Source: a bacterium
Lineage (GTDB): Bacteria > Spirochaetota > Spirochaetia > Treponematales > Rectinemataceae
Direction of reading: 5' to 3'
Length of the DNA: 6,273 nt
NCBI GenBank assembly: GCA_021813065.1
Contig: JAKALZ010000119.1
Coordinates: forward strand, 1-6,273
Part shown: in pieces, positions 1-6,254 of the stretch
Numbering within the stretch: position 1 is the stretch's first letter
How the letters are laid out: every line of letters begins with the position of its first letter
Program-made: the position numbers and the translations under genes
Notes under the pieces: model-generated
Seen by the model: only the letters and a program-made list of their open reading frames with translations
Database searches by the model: none
Told to the model about the DNA's origin: nothing

Positions 1-339
1 GATGCCGATGTGGCGCAAAAACCGCTCTTCGGCGAGCTCACCACTCAGATCTCGTCGCTCTGCGCGGACCGTGTGGTTGTTGGCCATAACATTCAGTTTG
101 ACATTGGCTTCATTGAACAGGAATTCACGCGCAATGGTCTTTCCCCGAATCTGATGGAGGCGGCGGACACGTTCGGCCTCGCAAAACGTGCGTTTCCCTC
201 AATGCTCTCTTACAATCTCGGGAAATTGGCGTTCGCGCTCGGCCTTGAATCTAGCGCGCAGCATCGAGCGCTCGGAGACGCGCTCACAAGCATGAGGCTT
301 TTCGCGGTCGCCATGAGGGCGCTGACTGAGCGGTGCTGA
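1..339 (+). CDS. DnaQ-like 3'-5' exonuclease, C-terminal part (5' end outside window)
   Basis: The frame is open from base 1 and reads DADVAQKPLF before the first possible start (GTG at 10), so the real start lies upstream and this is a fragment. It carries two of the three DEDDh exonuclease motifs: Exo II around VVGHNIQFD, with its metal-binding Asp encoded at 100-102, and Exo III HRALGDA, with His at 262-264 and Asp at 277-279. Exo I (the DxE motif) would be upstream. In this family these acidic residues bind two metal ions and the His activates water to remove 3' nucleotides. The protein ends about 19 residues after the Exo III Asp, so nothing is fused behind the exonuclease domain. It could be a DNA polymerase III epsilon-like proofreading subunit or a stand-alone repair or RNA exonuclease; the fragment cannot decide. 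The next gene starts 12 bp after its TGA, in the same reading frame. Confidence 0.88.
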   Translation, partial: DADVAQKPLFGELTTQISSLCADRVVVGHNIQFDIGFIEQEFTRNGLSPNLMEAADTFGLAKRAFPSMLSYNLGKLAFALGLESSAQHRALGDALTSMRLFAVAMRALTERC

Positions 340-351
340 AAAATCATACAC

Positions 352-1440
352 ATGCGGAAAGGCACAACCGTGGGATTTCGAGCACAACACGCTATCATCC
401 TATTTTTTTGTCTCATTGTGCTCGCTCTGGTGAGAGTCGCTATGCTCGTGCTTAACCCCTACCCCGACATTCCTCTCCCCTCGCGCGGTGATTTTTCATC
501 CTGTAGCCCGGACTCGCAATCAAACAACGGACTGGATGTCTTCAGCGAGATGGATCGGTTTTCTCCAGAGGAAATAGGCAAAATTCCTCCCGAGTTCGCG
601 CGACAGAGCGCGGAAACGCTTGCGGCCCACATTAGCTCTTCTGGTTTCGACCCTGCAATGAGCGCAAAAATGCTCATCCCCTCAGCAGGACGAATTCTCG
701 CGATGCTCATCGACGATAGAGATTCAGAAGAGTACCAGGATCTCAGTGGCATCTCATACCCAGCGGAACTGGAGTATCGGCGCATTGCATCAATGCATGA
801 AGAGATGGCTTCGCTCCGAAGCAGGTATAGCGCTCTTTTCTCCGCGCTCTATTCGATGCTGCACGAGGTTACTCCACCTGATCCTTCCTCGTGGATCGAA
901 CCTAATGCGAGCGCATGGAGCGGAGATGTGACCCTCCCGCGCCTTTTCTCTTTCCCGCAACCTCGGGATCTCGATTATTCACACACTTTCGCGCTCGATA
1001 TTTTTCTTCGCGGCGTCGAATATCTCAGCGGAGATGTTCAGCGTGGACCTTTCATTCACTCTATCAGCGATGGCATTGTAGTGGCGGCGGGTATCGACTG
1101 GCTCGGCTATCCTCGAAAGAGCCAGGAATTCTCCTTCCTTCACGGCGGCATTTCACCCAAATCGGGAAATGGAGCCATCATCTATTCTCCCTCTGATAAT
1201 CGATATTACCTCTACTTCCATCTGTACGACGTGATTCTCGAAAAAGGTCAGATCGTGCGACGCGGACAACCTATCGGCCACAGTGGCAACTCAGGGATCA
1301 ACGCGCGCAAGAAGGGCGGCGGAGACCATCTGCATATTGAAATATTCGATGCGTCAAGAGAAAAATATCTCAGAAATACAGATATAATCGCAGTTCTGCG
1401 CGCTTCCGCGAAACGCGTGCCGGTCTTTCCTCCTCAATGA
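352..1440 (+). CDS. Membrane-anchored M23-family (LytM-like) metallopeptidase
   Basis: Residues about 13-35 form one strong hydrophobic segment with basic residues before it, so the protein is probably anchored in the cytoplasmic membrane with its C-terminus outside. Residues 36-200 are a mostly polar region with no fold I recognise. Residues about 205-345 are an M23 domain. The zinc and catalytic residues are visible: H211 and D216 in HTFALD, H290 in YFHL, and H326/H328 in DHLHIE. The GxxVxA-type strand (GIVVAAG, 241-247) and GQPIGHSGNSG (305-315) also fit. Family members are endopeptidases cutting glycyl or D-amino-acid peptide bonds of peptidoglycan; with all ligands kept, this one is probably active. 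Odd points are extra loops before G274 and before the HLH motif, and five rather than four residues from H211 to D216. The start is uncertain: ATG 352 has no Shine-Dalgarno sequence, while in-frame GTG 370 follows GGAAAGG (356-362). Both keep the membrane segment. Confidence 0.85.
   Translation: MRKGTTVGFRAQHAIILFFCLIVLALVRVAMLVLNPYPDIPLPSRGDFSSCSPDSQSNNGLDVFSEMDRFSPEEIGKIPPEFARQSAETLAAHISSSGFDPAMSAKMLIPSAGRILAMLIDDRDSEEYQDLSGISYPAELEYRRIASMHEEMASLRSRYSALFSALYSMLHEVTPPDPSSWIEPNASAWSGDVTLPRLFSFPQPRDLDYSHTFALDIFLRGVEYLSGDVQRGPFIHSISDGIVVAAGIDWLGYPRKSQEFSFLHGGISPKSGNGAIIYSPSDNRYYLYFHLYDVILEKGQIVRRGQPIGHSGNSGINARKKGGGDHLHIEIFDASREKYLRNTDIIAVLRASAKRVPVFPPQ
356..362 (+). promoter_or_regulatory. Possible ribosome binding site for an alternative GTG start at 370
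   Basis: GGAAAGG lies seven bases before an in-frame GTG at 370-372 of the M23 peptidase gene. It only partly resembles AAGGAGG. It matters because the upstream ATG at 352 has no purine-rich motif at the usual distance. Choosing GTG 370 would shorten the protein by six residues without touching the membrane segment. Confidence 0.25.
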
Positions 1441-1449
1441 TTTCTCGGC

Positions 1450-1455
1450 TATAGT
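1450..1455 (+). promoter_or_regulatory. -10-like hexamer TATAGT just before the glucokinase start
   Basis: TATAGT differs from the sigma-70-type consensus TATAAT at one position. Its last base is seven bases before the A of the ATG at 1462. Transcription normally begins about 6-8 bases after the -10 box, so an mRNA made here would start at or next to the start codon. There is no Shine-Dalgarno motif between the previous stop (1440) and the ATG, which fits. A -35 box is not convincing: the region about 17 bp upstream is TC-rich and unlike TTGACA. The call rests on position and sequence only. Confidence 0.42.
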
Positions 1456-1461
1456 ACGTGC

Positions 1462-2556
1462 ATGAGCAGAATCTTTCTGGTAGGCGATATTGGCGGAACA
1501 AATACAAATCTGGCACTCGCCGAACACAACGAATTTGGCATCAGCCTCATCAAGAAGGCACGCTTTTCAACGCAACAGGAGCGCTCCCTTCTCGATCCAG
1601 TTCGTCGATTCCTGAAGGAAACACAAGGATACATCGTTAACCGAAGTATCGATTACTGCTGCGTGTCGGGCGCGGGGCCAGTACAGCCGAATAATAGCAT
1701 TCAATTGACAAACGCGCCGTGGGCAATCCGAGCCGACGAGCTCGAGCATATACTTGGCATACCCGTAAAACTGATCAACGATTTCACCGCGCTGTCCTAC
1801 GCCATCACGCTGTTGGATTATAGAGATGAGCGTGAGGTGACAAGGATTCCGCACAGTGATGGCACGATGCCCGAACCGCGAGATGGAATAATGCTGGTGA
1901 TCGGTGCGGGCACAGGTCTCGGAGTGGGTTTTATCGATCGAAATGGCGGCAAGGTTACCGCCTTCGCGTCCGAGGGAGGCCACTCAGAGATGCCCTGTTA
2001 CGACAGATTGAGCCGCGATCTCCACGAATGGATTAGCACTCGAGAGGGATTCCCCGCAGGAGCCGAACTCGCCATTTCCGGCCAGGGCATCTCGAATATA
2101 TTCGAATTTATCTGTTCGAATAACTTTGATTTTAAAACTCTCAGCGAAGAATACGAAACAAAATGGAGCCACGTGGACGAAGGGCTCACTTCGGAAGCTC
2201 GCTCGATTTTGGAAAAGCCAAGAATCGAGTGGCCCGCGCTCATCTCAAAAGGAGCGCTCCAGGATCCCTACTGCGCGCTCGCGATGGAGGTCTTCGTGCA
2301 CCTCTACGGTCTCAAGGCGGCCAACCTCACTTCGCTTTTCTTACCAACTGGTGGCGTGTGGCTCGCGGGAGGAATTTCTTCCAAGAATGAGTCCTGGCTT
2401 CTCCAGAATGGTCGCTTTATGCGCTGGTTTGAGAAAAATTATGCCCCGCATATACGTCAATTCCTCGCTCAGACTCCTGTTTTTATAGTAAAGAACTATG
2501 ATATTTCACTGTTGGGAGCCGCGGTTGCCGCGCTCCAATTCTCCACCCACACTTGA
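1462..2556 (+). CDS. glk: Glucokinase (Glk family, ATP-dependent hexokinase fold)
   Basis: Predicted to phosphorylate glucose with ATP to glucose-6-phosphate in the cytoplasm. The family landmarks occur in order: DIGGTN phosphate loop (residues 9-14), TNAPWAI (83-89), LINDFTALSYAI (104-115) with D107 matching the catalytic Asp of E. coli Glk, GAGTGLG (148-154), EGGH (171-174) matching the sugar-binding Glu and His, and LAGGIS (301-306). This is the non-ROK glucokinase family: the ROK cysteine-rich zinc motif is absent. At 364 residues it is about 40 longer than E. coli Glk (321), mostly from a polar insertion around residues 215-260. The start is fixed, since the preceding gene's TGA (1438-1440) is in the same frame and ATG 1462 is the only start codon after it. 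No Shine-Dalgarno sequence precedes it, but TATAGT does. The uridylyltransferase gene starts one base after its stop, pointing to co-expression. Related sugar substrates remain possible. Confidence 0.9.
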   Translation: MSRIFLVGDIGGTNTNLALAEHNEFGISLIKKARFSTQQERSLLDPVRRFLKETQGYIVNRSIDYCCVSGAGPVQPNNSIQLTNAPWAIRADELEHILGIPVKLINDFTALSYAITLLDYRDEREVTRIPHSDGTMPEPRDGIMLVIGAGTGLGVGFIDRNGGKVTAFASEGGHSEMPCYDRLSRDLHEWISTREGFPAGAELAISGQGISNIFEFICSNNFDFKTLSEEYETKWSHVDEGLTSEARSILEKPRIEWPALISKGALQDPYCALAMEVFVHLYGLKAANLTSLFLPTGGVWLAGGISSKNESWLLQNGRFMRWFEKNYAPHIRQFLAQTPVFIVKNYDISLLGAAVAALQFSTHT

Positions 2557-2557
2557 G

Positions 2558-4144
2558 ATGGAATCAACGATGACGAAGGAAAATCTGCCTCCCGAACTCC
2601 TCCAGGATATGCTTCGCAAGGGTATAGATGTCGACCTTACCCTCGCAATTCTCAATCGCGCGAATCGCGGCGATTTTCGTCAGTATTCTAAGGTGATCCC
2701 TGCGGGAGTACCCGCAATTGACGGGGTCAATGTGATTGACCTCAGGGCCACGGAGTCTACGAAAACAATCTATAGATTTGAGGCGCACCGCGCTATGCGC
2801 AATCTAGAGCATTTTGATCTGATCGAAGTACTCGAATTTCTTACAGCGCGAGGTGAAATCCGCGGTATCTCCTCAGGGAGAAACAATGAGGAGCTGCTAT
2901 TCAGTGCGCACGCACTGATATCCCTAGGCACCCATCTCCTCGATCGCTGCGCGTGGGGGGTATTCAACGGTGGATCGGCGACGAGTTACTGCGACCAAAA
3001 AAAGAACCAATCCATAGATTGCTCCCTCTTCGCGACAATCAGCCCACTCTTTTCGAAACTCGCTTCCGCGTACAGAGAAATGCCGAAAGGTCTCACACCC
3101 GCGTACATCAATCCGGATGGATCCTTCGGCGCAAGTTTTCTCGAACTTAAAATGAGGGCGAGGCTCATCGCCGCGGCTCGATACCAACGCGCGCTCAGCT
3201 CTATCGTCCGCGAACCTTTCATGCCCCTCTTTCAGATGACAAATCAAGGAAATCATGAGACTCTTATGCGCGCGTACGAAAAGATGGCAGAATCCCCGCT
3301 TCTCGCCCCTCTCGCGGAGCGCCTAGGATTGCGATCGGCGGATTGGTTAAGCGGTATTCAGCCAATGATCGCGGCTTTTTCTCACTCGAGCGCGGGAGAA
3401 CCTACGACGATCTTCGATTGCGCGTATGGAAAGGAACACTCAGCCCTTTCGCTTCCCGGCGGCCACGGGCAGAGCTTTATCGCGCTTAAGGATACTTTTA
3501 AGAGGTTGAGGAAGCAGGGGATCCGATTCGCGATGCTCAGCAATGTCGATAACCTTGGCGCCTTCCCCGATCCCCTCGAGCTTGCCATACTCGCTATTTC
3601 TGGAAAACCGGCAGGATTCGATTTCGCGTTCAAAACACCGATCGATGTCAAAGGCGGCATTCTCGTCACCACAGCCGACGGCCGGAAGAACATTGTCGAT
3701 ATAGGCCCAGCTATAGAGTTGCGCGAGGTCGCGCGCATGGAGGCTCGCGGCGAATCCATTCTGTTCAATTGTGCCACCGGAATATTCGACCTCGATTGGC
3801 TCGTGTCGAATATTGAAAGTATCCCAAAAATGCTCCCCACTCGTTTTTCAGACCAAAACAAAGACGCCGGCCTCTACTCGCAGGCTGAACAAGTGACGTG
3901 GGAGGTGGTGTCGCTTCTACCGGATTTCGCCGCGTTCGCGGTCGAGAAAAAGCGTCGTTTCGTGGCCGCGAAAATGCTCGTAGAGATGCTTCTTGCGAGC
4001 GGATTCGGATTGAACGATTGGGGAACCCCATACGCCCTTAAATTAACCGCGAAGTTGCTTCATGAAGGGCAGAGTTGGCTCCTCTCGAACATCTATGGCA
4101 TGCGCCTTGAGGAAGGCAGGTGGGTGCCTAACCATGCATTCTAA
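2558..4144 (+). CDS. UDPGP-family UTP--glucose-1-phosphate uridylyltransferase (divergent)
   Basis: Predicted cytoplasmic enzyme joining UTP and glucose-1-phosphate to give UDP-glucose and pyrophosphate. Motifs of the eukaryote-type UDPGP family, not the GalU family, appear in order (numbered from ATG 2558, 528 residues): nucleotide loop FNGGSATSY plus DQKKN (136-150), PGGHGQSFIAL (300-310, family form PPGHGDxYxAL), SNVDNLGA (328-335, the metal-binding N-x-DNLGA motif), KGGILV (365-370), FNCATGIFDLDWL (403-415, like FNTNNxWxNL), and KKRRFVAAK (464-472, like the SRFxPVK motif). The loop differs from the usual NGGLGTxMG, so another sugar phosphate cannot be excluded. The start is inferred: ATG 2558 sits one base after the glucokinase stop (TGA-G-ATG), and ATG 2570 with a weak GGAA upstream is an alternative. 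The frame also opens at ATG 2498 inside glk, but those 20 residues look like out-of-frame glk sequence. The 3' end overlaps the convergent molybdoenzyme gene by 17 bp. Confidence 0.8.
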   Translation: MESTMTKENLPPELLQDMLRKGIDVDLTLAILNRANRGDFRQYSKVIPAGVPAIDGVNVIDLRATESTKTIYRFEAHRAMRNLEHFDLIEVLEFLTARGEIRGISSGRNNEELLFSAHALISLGTHLLDRCAWGVFNGGSATSYCDQKKNQSIDCSLFATISPLFSKLASAYREMPKGLTPAYINPDGSFGASFLELKMRARLIAAARYQRALSSIVREPFMPLFQMTNQGNHETLMRAYEKMAESPLLAPLAERLGLRSADWLSGIQPMIAAFSHSSAGEPTTIFDCAYGKEHSALSLPGGHGQSFIALKDTFKRLRKQGIRFAMLSNVDNLGAFPDPLELAILAISGKPAGFDFAFKTPIDVKGGILVTTADGRKNIVDIGPAIELREVARMEARGESILFNCATGIFDLDWLVSNIESIPKMLPTRFSDQNKDAGLYSQAEQVTWEVVSLLPDFAAFAVEKKRRFVAAKMLVEMLLASGFGLNDWGTPYALKLTAKLLHEGQSWLLSNIYGMRLEEGRWVPNHAF

Positions 4145-6236
4145 CGTTTACGCGAATACCATGCATGATGCATGAAGTGCTCTCCTCGGTGCCGGTATCT
4201 GAAGTGAGCATATTTACACTTCCGTTGGCGTCTATCGTACCTTGAGGATCTGCCCAGATACCTTCTTCAATCCAAATCACACCCCTGCGAAGATTGCTGT
4301 CGGCTTCGGCGCACGCGAGAATCGCGCCATGCTCCCCCATTACTTCTAAAAGATCGCCACTCCGGGCTCCAAGCAGCTCCAGATCGAGTGGATGCAGGCG
4401 AACTGCGCCTGGTTTATTCTGACGCGAGGCAGCAGCTCTCTGAGAGTGGACGTATTCCGCGATTTTCGGGCTTAGAAGGCTAAACCGCAACGTACTGTTT
4501 GAGGAAGACTCAGTGAGAGCCGTGTGCGATTCTAAAAACGCGCTATTTTGATGGCTCCATAGAGGGCTTGAGAAAATAATTTTTCCGGATTTGGTTTCAA
4601 GCGGATGCTTCTGAGGTTCTCTAAAAAAGTCGTCCAATCCTGCCCTATACCTCTGCTGTTTAGAAAAAAAGCCAGTGTTCTTGAAATTATCAACATCGCT
4701 GATCTCGGATTCCGAGATGAATTGCGCAATCCATTGCGATTCGGTTTTATGCTCCGCGAACACATTTGCCACCCCGGCAATCTCCGATAGCCGCAAAAAT
4801 ATCTGATAGTCAGAACGAATCTCTGGAGGTGAATCGAAAATTGTGGGCTTGTACAGGAGATAGTCACCTACCCAAGGGATACCCAAATCCTCTTTTTCAA
4901 AGCTATCAGCAACTGGGAGAATCACATCGCTCCGCATGGCCGTAGGTGTCAAGTGAAGCTCGTGGCTCACTATAAAGTCAACAGAGTTGAAAGCCTCAAT
5001 ATTTTTGAGAACATCCGCGCCCTGGTTGAGAAAATTGCCTCCCACTGAGTAGAGCGCGCGAATCTTTCGCAAACCATAGCGCTCTGGATTGAGCACCGCG
5101 TCCGACCAGCGCAGGATCGGCACTTTTTTTCCATAGAGCCCGGACCGAGCGATCTTCGATGGAATTTCGTCGAGCCTGCCCACTCGTACCCCAGGCAAGC
5201 GATTGTTGATAGACCCGCTCGATGCACCGAGTATCCCACTATTTTGCGTCGCCAGCTGGATAGCCACCGCGAGTCTGAATGGCTCTTCTCCGTAGGCGAT
5301 CCTCTGGATTGAATAGCCGGGGAGCAGCATAACCGGTCTGCGCTCCCACCACAGCGTGGCGAGGCGTCGCAGCGTTGAAGCTTCGATACCGCAAATGCTG
5401 GCTCCCCACTCAGCATCCTTCACAATCCCATCGGTGCGGCCGTTTACAAAGTCAGCCAAGGCAGAAAAGCCCTCGGCTCGCGCTTCCACATACCGAATAT
5501 CAAAATGCTTGCAACGCATAAGCTCATGGAGGAGCGCGTACCCGAATGCGGGATCTGAACCGGGCTGAATGCTCACCCACTCAGCGTCGAGGGCGCGGGT
5601 TGTTCGACTCCGACGCGGGTCAATAACGACGATATGCGCTCCACGTTTGCGGGCTTGTATGAGACGTGAAGGGAGCTCCGCGCCTAAGCGTGCCTCAAGT
5701 GGATTCGCGCCCCACAAGACAATGAGCTCTGAATGCTCGAGAGTCGCGGCGTCGAATCCAGATTCCCCCGCTGAACCGCCAAACATCTGTCCGATCGCGA
5801 AATTCGCCGCGTTGCTCGAGTAGTTTCCAGAGAGTCCCACGCAGCCACCGAGCGTATTAAAGAACCGCATCGTCAGGACTTCGGTATTGTGAAGCGCTCC
5901 GGTAGAACCCGCGCTCGCCAGCGACATCACTGAATCAGGACCGCTTTCCGAGCGAATTCTCGCAAGCGTCGAGGCGACGAGATTCAGCGCTTCATCCCAC
6001 GACGCTTCTCGAAATTGCCCTGAGCCTCGCAAGCCAGTTCGGATGAGCGGTCTCTTGAGCCTATTCGGCGCATAGTGGTCTGCATGAGCGCGCATGCCCT
6101 TTCCGCAGGGAGTAATCCACATCCCCGCGGCGGGATTATGTTCCATTGCGACAACGCGACCGTCCTGAATTTTCGCTAGAAGAGGACAAGCGTTGCCGCC
6201 GCAGTCTTTGCCGCAAAAATAGGGAGACCATTGCAT
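4128..6236 (-). CDS. Cytoplasmic molybdopterin oxidoreductase, DMSO reductase superfamily
   Basis: A 702-residue catalytic subunit carrying a bis-molybdopterin cofactor and one Fe-S cluster. The N-terminus has C8, C12, C17 and C44 (CX3CX4CX26C), with K46 just after the last Cys, as is usual for electron transfer between cluster and pterin. Then come the SWDEAL segment (79-84), GNYSS (137-141) where S140 or S141 is the likely molybdenum ligand, WGANPLE (175-181), VVIDPRRSRT (203-212) and IQPGSDPA (223-230). Residues about 590-702 form the molydopterin-binding C-terminal domain, with SVNMLTSD near its end. The family includes DMSO, TMAO, polysulfide and nitrate reductases and formate dehydrogenases; the substrate cannot be told here. 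No Tat signal exists, and none can be added, because an in-frame TAG lies four codons upstream of the ATG. There is no selenocysteine codon. No electron-transfer or membrane subunit is visible, though one could lie beyond 6273. Confidence 0.9.
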   Translation of the reverse strand: MQWSPYFCGKDCGGNACPLLAKIQDGRVVAMEHNPAAGMWITPCGKGMRAHADHYAPNRLKRPLIRTGLRGSGQFREASWDEALNLVASTLARIRSESGPDSVMSLASAGSTGALHNTEVLTMRFFNTLGGCVGLSGNYSSNAANFAIGQMFGGSAGESGFDAATLEHSELIVLWGANPLEARLGAELPSRLIQARKRGAHIVVIDPRRSRTTRALDAEWVSIQPGSDPAFGYALLHELMRCKHFDIRYVEARAEGFSALADFVNGRTDGIVKDAEWGASICGIEASTLRRLATLWWERRPVMLLPGYSIQRIAYGEEPFRLAVAIQLATQNSGILGASSGSINNRLPGVRVGRLDEIPSKIARSGLYGKKVPILRWSDAVLNPERYGLRKIRALYSVGGNFLNQGADVLKNIEAFNSVDFIVSHELHLTPTAMRSDVILPVADSFEKEDLGIPWVGDYLLYKPTIFDSPPEIRSDYQIFLRLSEIAGVANVFAEHKTESQWIAQFISESEISDVDNFKNTGFFSKQQRYRAGLDDFFREPQKHPLETKSGKIIFSSPLWSHQNSAFLESHTALTESSSNSTLRFSLLSPKIAEYVHSQRAAASRQNKPGAVRLHPLDLELLGARSGDLLEVMGEHGAILACAEADSNLRRGVIWIEEGIWADPQGTIDANGSVNMLTSDTGTEESTSCIMHGIRVNVRMHG
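4160..4174. repeat. CATGCAT-G-ATGCATG inverted repeat at the convergent 3' ends
   Basis: Two 7-bp arms (CATGCAT and ATGCATG) around a central G form a perfect inverted repeat near the 3' end of the molybdoenzyme gene. A related ACCATGCAT occurs at 4131-4139 inside the 17-bp gene overlap and again at 4158-4166, giving three ATGCAT units within about 40 bp. In the protein the repeats encode the two MHG triplets near the C-terminus. No T-run follows on either strand, so this is not a typical intrinsic terminator. A protein-binding site or plain coding coincidence are both possible. Confidence 0.4.
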
Positions 6237-6245
6237 GTAATGGCG

Positions 6246-6254
6246 ATTCTATCA
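6246..6254 (-). promoter_or_regulatory. Extended -10 promoter (TGATAGAAT) of the molybdoenzyme gene
   Basis: On the minus strand TGATAGAAT matches the extended -10 form TGnTATAAT at all but one position. The hexamer ends nine bases before the ATG (6236-6234), so the mRNA leader would be at most a few bases. The bases between (CGCCATTAC) contain no Shine-Dalgarno sequence. The TAG inside the hexamer is in frame with the gene and closes off any longer N-terminus. The -35 position falls at or beyond the window edge and cannot be judged. Confidence 0.45.

Noticed and set aside
1567..1983. A 138-residue open frame on the minus strand inside glk
   Set aside because: It is antisense to glucokinase motifs that are clearly conserved, and its own translation shows no family features.
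2498..2557. ATG 2498 as the uridylyltransferase start, giving a 59-bp overlap with glk
   Set aside because: The extra 20 residues come from glk DNA read in another frame and look random. ATG 2558 directly after the glk stop is a more natural start.
3382..3861. A 159-residue open frame on the minus strand inside the uridylyltransferase gene
   Set aside because: It lies fully antisense to a well-supported gene. Its translation is low-complexity, rich in Ser, Arg and Pro, with no recognisable motif, as expected from the reverse of a GCG/CGC-rich gene.
4114..4129. AGGCA/TGCCT stem at the end of the uridylyltransferase gene as a terminator
   Set aside because: It has five base pairs, lies before the stop codon, and has no T-run on either side.
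4201..4222. GAAGTG/CACTTC stem as a terminator for the plus-strand genes
   Set aside because: The stem is only 6 bp with a 10-base loop, has no following T-run, and lies within the molybdoenzyme coding sequence.
4970..5416. A 148-residue minus-strand open frame in another frame of the molybdoenzyme gene
   Set aside because: The overlapping frame carries the continuous 702-residue oxidoreductase, so this is a shadow frame. I see no frameshift that would require it.
5814..5828. Selenocysteine at the molybdenum site
   Set aside because: The frame is uninterrupted and the expected position reads GNYSS, so there is no in-frame TGA needing recoding.
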